NCBI GenBank assembly: GCA_019912965.1
Contig: JAIOHM010000196.1
Location: 1 to 34,554, forward strand
Direction: 5' to 3'
DNA: 34,554 nt
Source: Anaerolineae bacterium
GTDB taxonomy: Bacteria > Chloroflexota > Anaerolineae > Aggregatilineales > Phototrophicaceae
The notes under the pieces were generated by a model. It worked only from the letters and a program-made list of their open reading frames with translations, was not told the DNA's origin and ran no database searches. The translations under genes and the position numbers were made by a program. Of this stretch, positions 24,706 to 32,252 are shown piece by piece; position 1 is the first letter of the stretch; every line of letters starts with the position of its first letter.

Positions 24706-25188
24706 ATGGGGCAAGCGGTTTATGTGGCGTTGGGCGAACATTTTCGGGCGAACGGGATTCCGTATCGGGAAATTGAACATGCGCCGGGGGCATCGACCGA
24801 GGAATATCATCAGGCGTTGGGATGTCGTTATGAACAGCAGGCCAAGTGCCTGTTCCTGAAGGTGTTTGAGGCAGGCGGCGAAACCTCGTTTGTGGTGTGT
24901 GCGATTCCGGCGCAGAAGCGGGCGAATCTGAAGGCGATAAAACGTTTGTTGAGCGCGAAGGAAGTACGATTCGCCAGCCAGGACGAATTAAAAACCGTGA
25001 CCGGATGCGAATTTGGCGAACTTGCGCCGAGTGGAAAGTTGTTCGGCGTGCGCTTGCTGATGGAAGCCGATTTGCTCAAGGAACAGGAAATCTTTCTCAA
25101 TGCCGGACAGGTAGACGTCTCGTTTGTGATTGATCCGGCGGACTTACAGCGGGTCGAGAATCCGATCATTTTTGAGATTGCAGCGTAA
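24706..25188 (+). CDS. YbaK/EbsC-type aminoacyl-tRNA deacylase
   Basis: A 160-residue YbaK/ProX-fold protein. Relatives clear mischarged tRNAs, for example Cys- or Ala-tRNA(Pro), in trans. Family features are the early HAPGASTEEYHQALGC region, the lysine segment QAKCLFLKVFEAGG (the conserved catalytic-lysine position), VVCAIPAQKRANLKAIKRLL, and the GCEFGELAPSGKLFGVRLLM loop corresponding to the GGVSPFG-like loop that shapes the active site. That loop is unusual, so the tRNA specificity is unclear. AGGAG precedes the ATG. It lies nine bases before the second MFS gene, so the two are probably one operon. Confidence 0.85.
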   Translation: MGQAVYVALGEHFRANGIPYREIEHAPGASTEEYHQALGCRYEQQAKCLFLKVFEAGGETSFVVCAIPAQKRANLKAIKRLLSAKEVRFASQDELKTVTGCEFGELAPSGKLFGVRLLMEADLLKEQEIFLNAGQVDVSFVIDPADLQRVENPIIFEIAA

Positions 25189-25197
25189 GGGGAAGCT

Positions 25198-26439
25198 ATG
25201 AAAAAACTGCATTACGGCTGGATTGTGGTGATGGTGACGTTCGTCGCCCTGCTGGTGTCGGCGGGTGTCCGTACTGCGCCCAGCGTCATCATCAAGCCAC
25301 TCGAAGCTGATTTCGGCTGGACGCGGGCAAGCATTTCGTTAGCGGTGGCGGTCAGCCTGTTCGCCTTTGGATTCGGCGCACCGCTGGGCGGCACACTGGT
25401 AGACCGCTTTGGGCCGCGCCGAATTATGCTGACGGGTTTGACATTGATCGCGCTAGGACTCGCTCCCTTGTTGGCGCTGCAAGATTTGTGGCAGCTTCAT
25501 CTGCTGTGGGGCTTGGTGGTCGGCGTCGGCACAGGTATGGTGACGAATGTGCTGGGGGCGACGGTGGCGCTGCGCTGGTTCAACCAATATCGCGGCATGG
25601 TTGTTGGCATCTTTGGGGCGGCCTCGGCTGCGGGACAGTTGATCTTCGTCCCAGCGTTGATCGCATTGGTAACGACGGCAGGCTGGCAGTCGGTGATCGC
25701 GCTGATGGCGTTTATCGCAGCGGCTACCCTGATTCCGGTGGTGATTTTCATGCGAAATCGTCCACAAGATATGGGGCTGGAAGCGGTTGGTAAAGCGACA
25801 ACCGTTTCTGCCGCGACGGACGCACGGGTGACAACCCTGCGCGAAGCTATTAAAACACGGGATTTCTGGCTGCTGGCGGCCAGCTTTTTCGTGTGTGGGT
25901 ACACCACCAATGGATTGATCGGGACGCATTTACTACCCCATACGCTGGAACACGGCTTCGTAGAGGCCGATATTTCGTGGGCGCTGGCGATCATGGGCGT
26001 GATGAATATCGTCGGGACGACAGCCTCCGGTTGGTTGAGCGACCGCTTTGATAACCGCAAACTGCTGGCGACCTATTATGGCTTTCGGGCGCTTTCGCTG
26101 GCTGCCCTGCCCTTCATCCTCGAAATGCAGGGAATGTTCCTGTTTGCAATCGTCTATGGGCTGGATTGGGTGGCGACTGTGCCGCCAACGGTCAACCTGA
26201 CGGCGCAGCGTTTCGGGCGGGCATCGCTGGGGACGCTGTATGGCTGGATTTTCTGTTCGCACATGATCGGCGCGGGCATCGCCAGTTATGCAGGCGGGTT
26301 CTTCCGCGATGCATTGGGCGATTATCACCTGATTTTCATTTCGGCGGCGGTGTTGGGATTGGTGGCCTCCGGCTTGGCGCTGGGCATTGGTGATGTGCGG
26401 AAGAAGAAGCAGGCACAGAGTCAACTTGCCTCGGTGTAA
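25198..26439 (+). CDS. MFS transporter, monocarboxylate/oxalate-formate-antiporter type
   Basis: A 413-residue MFS protein with 12 predicted helices. It begins LHYGWIVVMVTFVALLVSAG, and has PLEADFGWTRASISLAVAVS, both typical of the MCT/OFA-like subgroup. The motif A region is GGTLVDRFGPRRIMLTG, and GWLSDRFDNRKLLATYYGF is the matching loop in the second half. Substrates of the subgroup are small carboxylates, but none can be assigned here. AAGGGG precedes the ATG, nine bases after the YbaK-like stop codon. It converges on the GlyRS gene. Confidence 0.88.
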   Translation: MKKLHYGWIVVMVTFVALLVSAGVRTAPSVIIKPLEADFGWTRASISLAVAVSLFAFGFGAPLGGTLVDRFGPRRIMLTGLTLIALGLAPLLALQDLWQLHLLWGLVVGVGTGMVTNVLGATVALRWFNQYRGMVVGIFGAASAAGQLIFVPALIALVTTAGWQSVIALMAFIAAATLIPVVIFMRNRPQDMGLEAVGKATTVSAATDARVTTLREAIKTRDFWLLAASFFVCGYTTNGLIGTHLLPHTLEHGFVEADISWALAIMGVMNIVGTTASGWLSDRFDNRKLLATYYGFRALSLAALPFILEMQGMFLFAIVYGLDWVATVPPTVNLTAQRFGRASLGTLYGWIFCSHMIGAGIASYAGGFFRDALGDYHLIFISAAVLGLVASGLALGIGDVRKKKQAQSQLASV

Positions 26440-26532
26440 GCCATCTCAGTTGCCACACGCAGCGGATGACAGTTTTAATGGAGGAGGTATCTGGAGACAG
26501 AAAAGTTCCAGACCTCCCCAGCATCACAGGCA

Positions 26533-26565
26533 ATAAAAAACCCTTCTCGAAACTGGAGAAGGGTT
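26533..26565 (-). terminator. Rho-independent terminator of the GlyRS gene
   Basis: AACCCTTCTC (26539-26548) and GAGAAGGGTT (26556-26565) form a perfect ten-base-pair stem with a seven-base loop. On the minus strand a T run (from the A run at 26535-26540) follows. It lies 15 bases past the GlyRS stop. Confidence 0.92.
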
Positions 26566-26579
26566 GGATAACCGGGTAA

Positions 26580-29500
26580 CTAAAACCCGCTCAGATAGCT
26601 CAAATCCGCGCGACCCTTTTGCATAGCGCTGATGGCTTGCAGCAGACCGAGCCGATTACGCCGGACAGCTTCGTCTTCCACATTGACCATCACATGATCG
26701 AAAAAGTCGGTGATGGCGGGCAGCATCGGCTCGAAGGTACTCAGGAATGCATCGACGTTATCCGCCGGATTCAGCCGTGAGAAAGCCTCGGCATAGGCCG
26801 CGTACAGGTGCTTTTCCTGACTTTCGGCGAACAGTTCCGGGTTCACGCCGTAACGCTCCGTCTCGCCACGCGTGATGCGGACACAGCGGGCAAAACCATC
26901 CAGCAGCGGAGTCCAGTTTTCGCGCTTGACCCACTGGCTCAACTGGCGAATGCCTTCCAACGCCCGGTGTGGGTTGGCGCTCTGTTCCGCCAGCACCGCC
27001 GCAATCACATCGCGCGGCCAATCCTGTTCTTCTACCCATGCACGTAACCGTCCGCCGATGAAATCCAGCACTTCGGCTTTCGTGCCAGATGCAACCTTCA
27101 CGGGCTGCGCCTGAATCGCCAGTTCCACCGCCGCACTCAGATCAAAGTCAAGCCCTTTATGCACCAGAATCTGGATGATGCCCAGCGCGGCACGGCGTAA
27201 ACCATAAGGGTCAGCCGTTGATTTGGGCGCGAGGCCGACGGCGAACAAGCCGACCAGACTATCCAAACGGTCGGTCAATGCCAGCAGTGTACCCGCCGCG
27301 CTTTTCGGCAGCGAGTCGGAGGCACTGCGCGGCAGCCAGTGTTCATAAATGGCTTCAGCAACTTCTTCCGGCTGACCATTCAGGCGGGCATATTCGCGCC
27401 CCATGACACCCTGCAAAGAGGTCATCTCGACCACCATGCGGGTTGCCAAATCGGCTTTGACGATGTGGGCGGCACGCTGTGCGGTGGTAACGTCAGTAGC
27501 ACCAGTGCCCAGCAGCTTGCCTAAAGGATCAACCATCTCGGCAATGCGTTCGTTTTTATTCAGCATCGAGCCGAGTTTTTCCTGAAAAGTCAGCGTGGAG
27601 AGACGCGGCAGATATTCATCCAGCGATTTCTTGATGTCTTCGTTGTAGAAATATTCCGCGTCGGAGAAGCGCGCCTTCAGCACCTGTTCGTTGCCATGCC
27701 GTACCTTGTCGATGTGCTGATCGTCACCGTTGCGAACGGCGATGAAGTACGGCAAAAGGTCACCATTGGCGTTTTCTACCGGGAAGTAACGCTGCTTTTC
27801 GCGCATGACCATCACCAGCACTTCGCGCGGGAGTTGCAGATATTTTTCCTCGAAGCTGCCCAAAAATGCGGTTGGGCGTTCGACCAGATTGGTCACTTCG
27901 TCGATCAGACCGGGATCATCCGGGACACGTCCTTTAACTGAATCGGCTACCTGTTTAACCTGAGCAATCACGGCTTCGCGCCGATCTTCGCCGTTCAGGA
28001 TAATGCCCTGATCTTTCAGCGAGTCGAGGTACATCTGTAAACCGCTCACCGGAATATCCGGCGAATTGTAGGGGCGCAGGCCGCGTGTAACCGGGCCGCT
28101 GACGATTCCGGCGTATTCGAACGGAACCAGTGCGTCACCCAACAGCGCCGTGTACCAGCGAATAGGCCGTGAGAAGGCAATACCCGTGCTGTTCCAGCGC
28201 ATTACCTTACCGAATTTGATACTGGCGATCAGCCTGGGTAAGGCTTCGGCCAATACTTCTATAGCTGGACGTCCCACCTCGCGCACCAATGCAGTGATGT
28301 ACTGACCGCCATCGAATTCTTCGACTTTCAAATCCTCAACGCGGACACCCTTCCCGCGCGCGAAACCTTCCGCCGCTTTGGTCGGCTTGCCGTCGGCATC
28401 AAAGGCACGGTTGGCAGGTGGGCCTTTTTCGATTCGTTCTTCGTCCGGCTGGCGAGTCGGAATTTCCCAAGCGGCCAGCACCAGACGGCGCGGTGTGCTG
28501 AACACCATGACGCCCTGCGGCGGGGAGAGACGCAGCTTTTCAAACAGGTCAGTCGCCATATCTTCAAGCTGTTCCTGCGCCGCGCTCACATCGCCCGGCG
28601 GCAGTTCTTCCACGCCGATTTCAAGCAGAAAATCGGCTTTGGAGGTTTGTAGGGGTGCAACATGTTGTGCCCCTACCGTCTGTAAAGCGGGTGCATCCCA
28701 ACCCGTAACTTTGTCCAGCATCGGGTATTCAAGATTCTGGCGCTGGTCAGCAAAGGCTTTCGCCACGCTGCGCGTCATAGCACGCATCCGGTGGAAATAG
28801 TTGGCGCGTTCGGTCACGCCGATTGCGCCGCGCGCATCCAGCACATTGAATAAATGGCTGCACTTCAGCACGTAGTCATAAGCCGGGATGACCGCACCTG
28901 CTTCCAGCGCCCGTTTATTTTCACTCTCATAAACGTCATAGGTGGTTTTCAGACCGTCAATATCGGCGATCTCGAAGTAATAACGGCAGTGTTCGATTTC
29001 GCTTTGCAGGAACACATCGCCGTAATTCAGACCGTTGGGCAGCCAATCGATCTCCCAGACTGAATTTTTGTCTTGCAGCGCCAGCGCGATGCGTTCCAGA
29101 CCATAGGTAATTTCGACCGAAACGGGTTCGAGTTCCATCCCGCCGGCCTGCTGGAAGTAGGTAAATTGGGTGATTTCCTGCCCATCCAGCCAGACTTCCC
29201 AGCCCAAACCCCATGCACCCAGCGCCGGACTTTCCCAGTTATCTTCCACAAATCGGATGTCGTGTTCGCGCGGGTTAATACCCAGTGCTTCCAGCGATTG
29301 CAGATAAATTTCCTGCGGATTGCCGGGATCAGGCTTCAAAATCACCTGATATTGAAAGTAATACTGCATCCGGTTGGGGTTGTCGCCGTAGCGTCCGTCG
29401 TCCGGGCGCACGCTCGGCTCAACATAGGCCACACGCCACGGTTCCGGCCCCAGCACGCGCAGCAGCGTCGCCGGATTGCCCGTACCCGCCCCGACCTGAA

Positions 29501-29591
29501 TGTTATAGGGATTCCAGATTAAACAGCCCTGCTCTGCCCAGAAATTGTGCAGCTTCAAAATGACTTGCTGAAAATTCAACGCTTTGCTCAT
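26580..29591 (-). CDS. glyQS: Glycyl-tRNA synthetase, alpha and beta subunits fused
   Basis: A 1003-residue bacterial-type GlyRS in which the usually separate alpha (GlyQ) and beta (GlyS) chains are one protein; it charges tRNA(Gly). The alpha part covers residues 1 to about 295 and has the class II catalytic signatures GAGTGNPATLLRVLGPEPWR, AYVEPSVRPDDGRYGDNPNR and GGMELEPVSVEITYGLERIA. A short linker (about 300-318) leads to the beta part, which starts FLLEIGVEELPPGDV and contains KVMRWNSTGIAFSRPIRWY and the HD-like and anticodon-binding regions toward the end. The fused form is known in Chlamydiae and several other lineages. The linker DNA is a palindromic repeat element read in frame (residues 306-315). 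A terminator follows directly. No promoter is obvious in the 226-base spacer upstream. Confidence 0.95.
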   Translation of the reverse strand: MSKALNFQQVILKLHNFWAEQGCLIWNPYNIQVGAGTGNPATLLRVLGPEPWRVAYVEPSVRPDDGRYGDNPNRMQYYFQYQVILKPDPGNPQEIYLQSLEALGINPREHDIRFVEDNWESPALGAWGLGWEVWLDGQEITQFTYFQQAGGMELEPVSVEITYGLERIALALQDKNSVWEIDWLPNGLNYGDVFLQSEIEHCRYYFEIADIDGLKTTYDVYESENKRALEAGAVIPAYDYVLKCSHLFNVLDARGAIGVTERANYFHRMRAMTRSVAKAFADQRQNLEYPMLDKVTGWDAPALQTVGAQHVAPLQTSKADFLLEIGVEELPPGDVSAAQEQLEDMATDLFEKLRLSPPQGVMVFSTPRRLVLAAWEIPTRQPDEERIEKGPPANRAFDADGKPTKAAEGFARGKGVRVEDLKVEEFDGGQYITALVREVGRPAIEVLAEALPRLIASIKFGKVMRWNSTGIAFSRPIRWYTALLGDALVPFEYAGIVSGPVTRGLRPYNSPDIPVSGLQMYLDSLKDQGIILNGEDRREAVIAQVKQVADSVKGRVPDDPGLIDEVTNLVERPTAFLGSFEEKYLQLPREVLVMVMREKQRYFPVENANGDLLPYFIAVRNGDDQHIDKVRHGNEQVLKARFSDAEYFYNEDIKKSLDEYLPRLSTLTFQEKLGSMLNKNERIAEMVDPLGKLLGTGATDVTTAQRAAHIVKADLATRMVVEMTSLQGVMGREYARLNGQPEEVAEAIYEHWLPRSASDSLPKSAAGTLLALTDRLDSLVGLFAVGLAPKSTADPYGLRRAALGIIQILVHKGLDFDLSAAVELAIQAQPVKVASGTKAEVLDFIGGRLRAWVEEQDWPRDVIAAVLAEQSANPHRALEGIRQLSQWVKRENWTPLLDGFARCVRITRGETERYGVNPELFAESQEKHLYAAYAEAFSRLNPADNVDAFLSTFEPMLPAITDFFDHVMVNVEDEAVRRNRLGLLQAISAMQKGRADLSYLSGF
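28649..28676 (-). repeat. Palindromic GTAGGGG element inside the GlyRS gene
   Basis: A 28-base near-perfect palindrome with arms GTAGGGG and CCCCTAC around CAACATGTTG. It is read on the minus strand as VGAQHVAPLQ, residues 306-315, exactly between the alpha and beta parts. A related element at 32169-32197, read on the same strand, gives VGAKHVAP. Confidence 0.85.
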
Positions 29592-29760
29592 ACTGTGCCC
29601 TGATTGTCGCCTCGTGAAAATTCGGGGTTATTATAGAGGACAGCAGCACACTTAGCGAGGTTGCGCCATTCACCCGTGAGATTTACCCAATAACAGGCCC
29701 TCTCATAAAATTCTCACAATTCCTGCATTTATCTATTCTGTAATCATCTTGCTGTCAAAA

Positions 29761-29782
29761 AGTCGGATGCAGATTTCCGACT
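29761..29782. repeat. Short inverted repeat before the cupin gene
   Basis: AGTCGGA (29761-29767) and TCCGACT (29776-29782) form a seven-base-pair dyad 36 bases before the cupin start. It could be an operator or a leader hairpin. Confidence 0.4.
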
Positions 29783-29817
29783 AAAGTCTGACGTAATCCG
29801 GTATGTAAGGTGGTCTA

Positions 29818-30309
29818 ATGAAGATAGATCACAAGGATGGAGGGGGAGCGTTGAAAGAGAACACCAGCGGCATCATCCTGATGCCCGATGAAGGGAAAAC
29901 CCTCACACTGGGCGGCATTCGCGTCAATCTGAAGACCGTCAGCACCGATACAGGTGGCAAATGGTCGATGGTCGAATACAGCGCACCGCCCCATTTCGCC
30001 GGGCCGCCGCCCCACTGGCATCGGCACACGGCAGAAGCCTTCTATGTGCTGGAAGGCAATCCAACTTTCCGGTTGGGCGATGATGTTATTAAGGCCGAAC
30101 CCGGCGCATTCGTTTACGTACCCAAAGGCAAGGTGCATACCTTCGCCAACCCGGAAGATGAACCCGCTAAATTCCTGACCATTATCGTCCCCGGCGGACT
30201 CGAACGTTATTGGGTCGAGATGGCAGATATGGAAGCAGAACCGGAATGGCTTTCGGCTCCGGCATTAGCCTCGCGTTATGATATGTACGAGGCGGAACTT
30301 GCTGGATAA
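29818..30309 (+). CDS. Cupin-domain protein
   Basis: A 163-residue single-domain cupin. Motif 1 is PPHWHRHTAEAFYVLEG with H66, H68 and E73 as likely metal ligands, and motif 2 is PGAFVYVPKGKVHTFAN with H107. All four ligands of an active cupin are present, so a metal-dependent enzyme (dioxygenase, isomerase) or a small-molecule binder is possible; quercetin-dioxygenase-like cupins are similar in layout. AAGGTGG precedes the ATG. It appears to be a single gene with its own terminator, converging on the CGNR gene. The substrate is unknown. Confidence 0.85.
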   Translation: MKIDHKDGGGALKENTSGIILMPDEGKTLTLGGIRVNLKTVSTDTGGKWSMVEYSAPPHFAGPPPHWHRHTAEAFYVLEGNPTFRLGDDVIKAEPGAFVYVPKGKVHTFANPEDEPAKFLTIIVPGGLERYWVEMADMEAEPEWLSAPALASRYDMYEAELAG

Positions 30310-30331
30310 ATACCACAACGCAGGGGGATGA

Positions 30332-30364
30332 TTGGGGCGCACAAGCTGCGCCTCAATTGTTTTA
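30332..30364 (+). terminator. Terminator of the cupin gene
   Basis: TTGGGGCGCA (30332-30341) and TGCGCCTCAA (30347-30356) form a ten-base-pair stem with one G-T pair, followed by TTGTTTTA. The T tract overlaps the last codon of the convergent CGNR gene. Confidence 0.7.
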
Positions 30365-30958
30365 TCCGGTTTGTTTTATGCGGTGATAATGCGCGCGGGC
30401 TTTGGCGCGGTTGCCGCAGTCCTTCATATCACACCAGCGGCGGCTGTGATTCCGGCTGGTATCCAGAAATAACCAACTGCATGTATTCCCCCCGCATTCC
30501 CGCACCAGCTTATGCTGCGGGCTGTGCAGCAGATCAACTGCCGACCAGATAACAGGCCACAGCATTTGATCGAGGGCTTCCGGCTCGGTTGACCAATCCC
30601 AGCTATAATCGCCAGCCTTCAGAACGCTTTGTAGATGCTGCGCGGCTTCGTTGATGGCACGGTTGAAATCGGTCAAATCCGGGGTTTCGTCCGCTGCGAC
30701 TGCCGAAAAAACATGGTACAGCATCATCCGCAGTTGGATAGCGTGTGCCAAAACCGCTTCAGCTTCCGCTGGATAGGCGTCCGCTTCTTTGAGGAGCAAC
30801 GCCGCCCTCACCTCATCCAGCAGTCCGGCTTGCCCCGCCCAACCCACTAGATCAGCATAGCTGTTTAGGTGCTCTGTCCACTCAGTATTGATGTCGCCAT
30901 CCGCCGTGTTGGTGAAGTCCAGACACAGCCAACCACCGATCAAATCAAAGATTTTCAT
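30362..30958 (-). CDS. CGNR zinc-finger / ABATE-domain regulator
   Basis: A 198-residue protein of the ABATE plus CGNR zinc-finger family, thought to be stress-related transcriptional regulators. The N-terminal ABATE-like part opens FDLIGGWLCLDFTNTADG, the usual GG.LCLDF.NT motif. The C-terminal finger has C155, C160, C176 and C181 in ECGGNTC and RWCDMKDCGNRAKARAHY, including the CGNR tetrapeptide that names the family. The ATG at 30958 follows AGGTGG; an upstream in-frame start five codons earlier is less likely. It is divergent from the small-protein/DinB gene pair, with a strong promoter and repeated CAGGTTA words between them, so it may control that pair. Confidence 0.88.
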   Translation of the reverse strand: MKIFDLIGGWLCLDFTNTADGDINTEWTEHLNSYADLVGWAGQAGLLDEVRAALLLKEADAYPAEAEAVLAHAIQLRMMLYHVFSAVAADETPDLTDFNRAINEAAQHLQSVLKAGDYSWDWSTEPEALDQMLWPVIWSAVDLLHSPQHKLVRECGGNTCSWLFLDTSRNHSRRWCDMKDCGNRAKARAHYHRIKQTG

Positions 30959-30983
30959 AGTCCACCTAACCACTATAAACTGC

Positions 30984-31012
30984 TTGACAGGTTAGACGAA
31001 TCGTGCTATCCT
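30984..31012 (+). promoter_or_regulatory. Strong sigma-70 promoter in the CGNR/DinB divergent spacer
   Basis: A perfect TTGACA (30984-30989), a 17-base spacer and TATCCT (31007-31012) with a TGC extension just upstream. CAGGTTA occurs at 30988-30994, overlapping the -35, and again at 31036-31042, as a regulator site might. Confidence 0.75.
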
Positions 31013-31072
31013 TATAACCAGTAAACGCATTATAGCAGGTTAAGTTAAGCAAGTAAACAGGAGACATGACGC

Positions 31073-31321
31073 ATGTTCGACTGGATCAATTTCGTGGCTC
31101 AGGAACGGTATCGGGAACTGCGCCGCAACATCGAAGCTGAACAACTGGTGCGGGAAGCATTAGCCGCAGAGGATGCCGACCGCCAGCATTTCACGCCGTT
31201 TTATTATGAGCAGCTTGCCGCGCTTGGACGCCGCTTGAGCGCGGTTGGTGAAGATTTGCAAGCACGGTTTGGTGACGATGGGACGATGCCACTGGAGAAT
31301 TTAAGCCGTGAGCAAGGCTAA
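31073..31321 (+). CDS. Small acidic/basic helical protein, unknown
   Basis: An 82-residue protein that I do not recognise. It opens MFDWINFVAQERYRELRRNI and continues with charged helical sequence (EAEQLVREALAAEDADRQHF) without membrane segments or cysteines. An AGGAG site lies about ten bases upstream of the ATG and a strong promoter precedes it. Its last 14 bases overlap the start of the DinB-like gene, so translation of the two is probably coupled and they likely work together. Confidence 0.6.
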   Translation: MFDWINFVAQERYRELRRNIEAEQLVREALAAEDADRQHFTPFYYEQLAALGRRLSAVGEDLQARFGDDGTMPLENLSREQG

Positions 31322-31793
31322 ACTGTTGGGCATCATCCGCACGCGGCAGGCGGAGATTGAAACGTTGTGGGCAGGGGCGAATGAAGACCAGATGACCGAA
31401 CGCCCCGGCCCGCAGGCTGATTGGTCGGTTAAGGATTTGATTGGTCATCTGCTGTACTGGGAACAGCAGGTGATCGCGGAAGTGCGGATCGGTTTGGAAG
31501 GCGGCATCCCTGATCTTTCGGAAGAGGATGATGTGGTCAACGCGCGTGCCTTCGCGGCCAATCGTGACCGCCCGCTGGATGATATTCTGAAAGCCTTCGC
31601 CCGTTCCCACCGGGAGATGCTGACGTTTGTGGACAGCATCCCCGAAGACAAACTGATGGATACCGAGCATTTTACCTGGGCGGATGACGGCAGCCTCTAC
31701 CGTCATATTGTTACGGAATACCTCGATCATTACGACGCGCACATGCCGGGTTTACGGGCGTGGCGGGAACGAGCATTCGTTCCTAGTTCCTAG
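31308..31793 (+). CDS. DinB-like/maleylpyruvate-isomerase-fold protein (ClbS/DfsB type)
   Basis: A 161-residue four-helix DinB-superfamily protein starting at a GTG that overlaps the preceding gene. H47 (KDLIGHLLYWEQQ), H141 and H145 (YLDHYDAHMPGLRAW) sit where the metal-binding histidine triad of the fold lies. Relatives act in thiol-dependent transfer or protect against reactive compounds; the exact reaction is unknown. The layout WSVKDLIGHL is typical of the ClbS/DUF1706 group. The last residues (VPSS) and the stop codon are formed by a heptamer repeat (31781-31801), so the original C terminus may have been changed by repeat insertion. Confidence 0.75.
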   Translation: MSKAKLLGIIRTRQAEIETLWAGANEDQMTERPGPQADWSVKDLIGHLLYWEQQVIAEVRIGLEGGIPDLSEEDDVVNARAFAANRDRPLDDILKAFARSHREMLTFVDSIPEDKLMDTEHFTWADDGSLYRHIVTEYLDHYDAHMPGLRAWRERAFVPSS

Positions 31794-31801
31794 TTCTCAG
31801 T
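31781..31801 (+). repeat. Period-7 array, TCCTAGT type, overlapping a stop codon
   Basis: TCCTAGT occurs twice followed by TCTCAGT. The DinB-like stop codon TAG (31791-31793) lies within the second unit. Confidence 0.75.
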
Positions 31802-31842
31802 AAAAATCCAGAATGATTGTGGGAACAGCGGTCAGCAAGCTG

Positions 31843-32040
31843 GTTGTTGGTTTTTAGTTTTTGGTAAAAGCCAACTCCCTTCATTTGGATGTCACAAATG
31901 TCGTCAATGTCGTCAATGTCAGGATAGTCACAAGTCATTAGTCGCTGGTCGTTAGTCAAGATGGGGAAGATTCGCAAATTTCGTCAGATTCTTCAGATTC
32001 GTCAATTTCAAAACGGGATTTTGTGAATCTTGCGAATCTT
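31843..32040. repeat. Cluster of period-7 and period-9 arrays
   Basis: This spacer holds no supported gene. It has GTTTTTG-type heptamers (31843-31870), ATGTCGTCA-type nonamers repeated five times (31889-31933), AGTCGCT-type heptamers (31933-31959), and GATTCGTCA-type nonamers repeated five times (31969-32013), with two more nonamers in reverse orientation (32023-32040). Confidence 0.75.
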
Positions 32041-32042
32041 TG

Positions 32043-32081
32043 ATGGCGGCGGCGGCGATGGCGGCGGTGGTTTTGGCGGCG
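32043..32081. repeat. GGC-rich tract, second copy
   Basis: GGC triplets interrupted by GAT, sharing 20 bases with the tract at 15965-15992. On the plus strand it could be read as a Gly-rich peptide but no gene context supports this. Confidence 0.6.
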
Positions 32082-32107
32082 TGTATTATGAATTGGTAAT
32101 GTGCGGA

Positions 32108-32134
32108 AAATTCTGCAAATGCGACAAATGCAGC
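32108..32134. repeat. Period-9 array, AAATGCGAC type
   Basis: Three nine-base units (AAATTCTGC, AAATGCGAC, AAATGCAGC), with an inverted partner (TGCAGAATT, TGCAGATTT) at about 32147-32164. Confidence 0.65.
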
Positions 32135-32168
32135 ACAGGGTTTTGTGCAGAATTTGCAGATTTGGGGC

Positions 32169-32197
32169 GAAGCGGGCGCAACATGTTTCGCCCCTAC
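32169..32197. repeat. GTAGGGGC-type palindrome with ACATGT centre, intergenic copy
   Basis: CGAAGCGGGCGCAACATG and the following TTTCGCCCCTAC form an imperfect palindrome related to the one inside the GlyRS gene. On the minus strand it would read VGAKHVAP. Confidence 0.7.
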
Positions 32198-32208
32198 AGA
32201 AGATCGTA

Positions 32209-32244
32209 GCACAAGAGTTCGTATGTGTCAATTATAAAACCGTT
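32209..32244 (+). repeat. 36-bp direct repeat, left copy, beside the P450 gene
   Basis: Matches 34448-34483 at 34 of 36 positions; it begins GCACAAGAGTTCGTAT and ends TATAAAACCGTT. It ends nine bases before the P450 stop codon. Confidence 0.85.
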
Positions 32245-32252
32245 GGTGTACT

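Noticed and set aside
31889..32134. CRISPR array
   Set aside because: Units are only seven or nine bases and adjoin directly, with no unique spacers and no cas genes in the window.
31952..32231. Overlapping minus-strand frames of 86-91 codons in the repeat spacer
   Set aside because: They are translations of nonamer arrays, the GGC tract and the palindrome; useful only to show the VGAKHVAP peptide shared with GlyRS.
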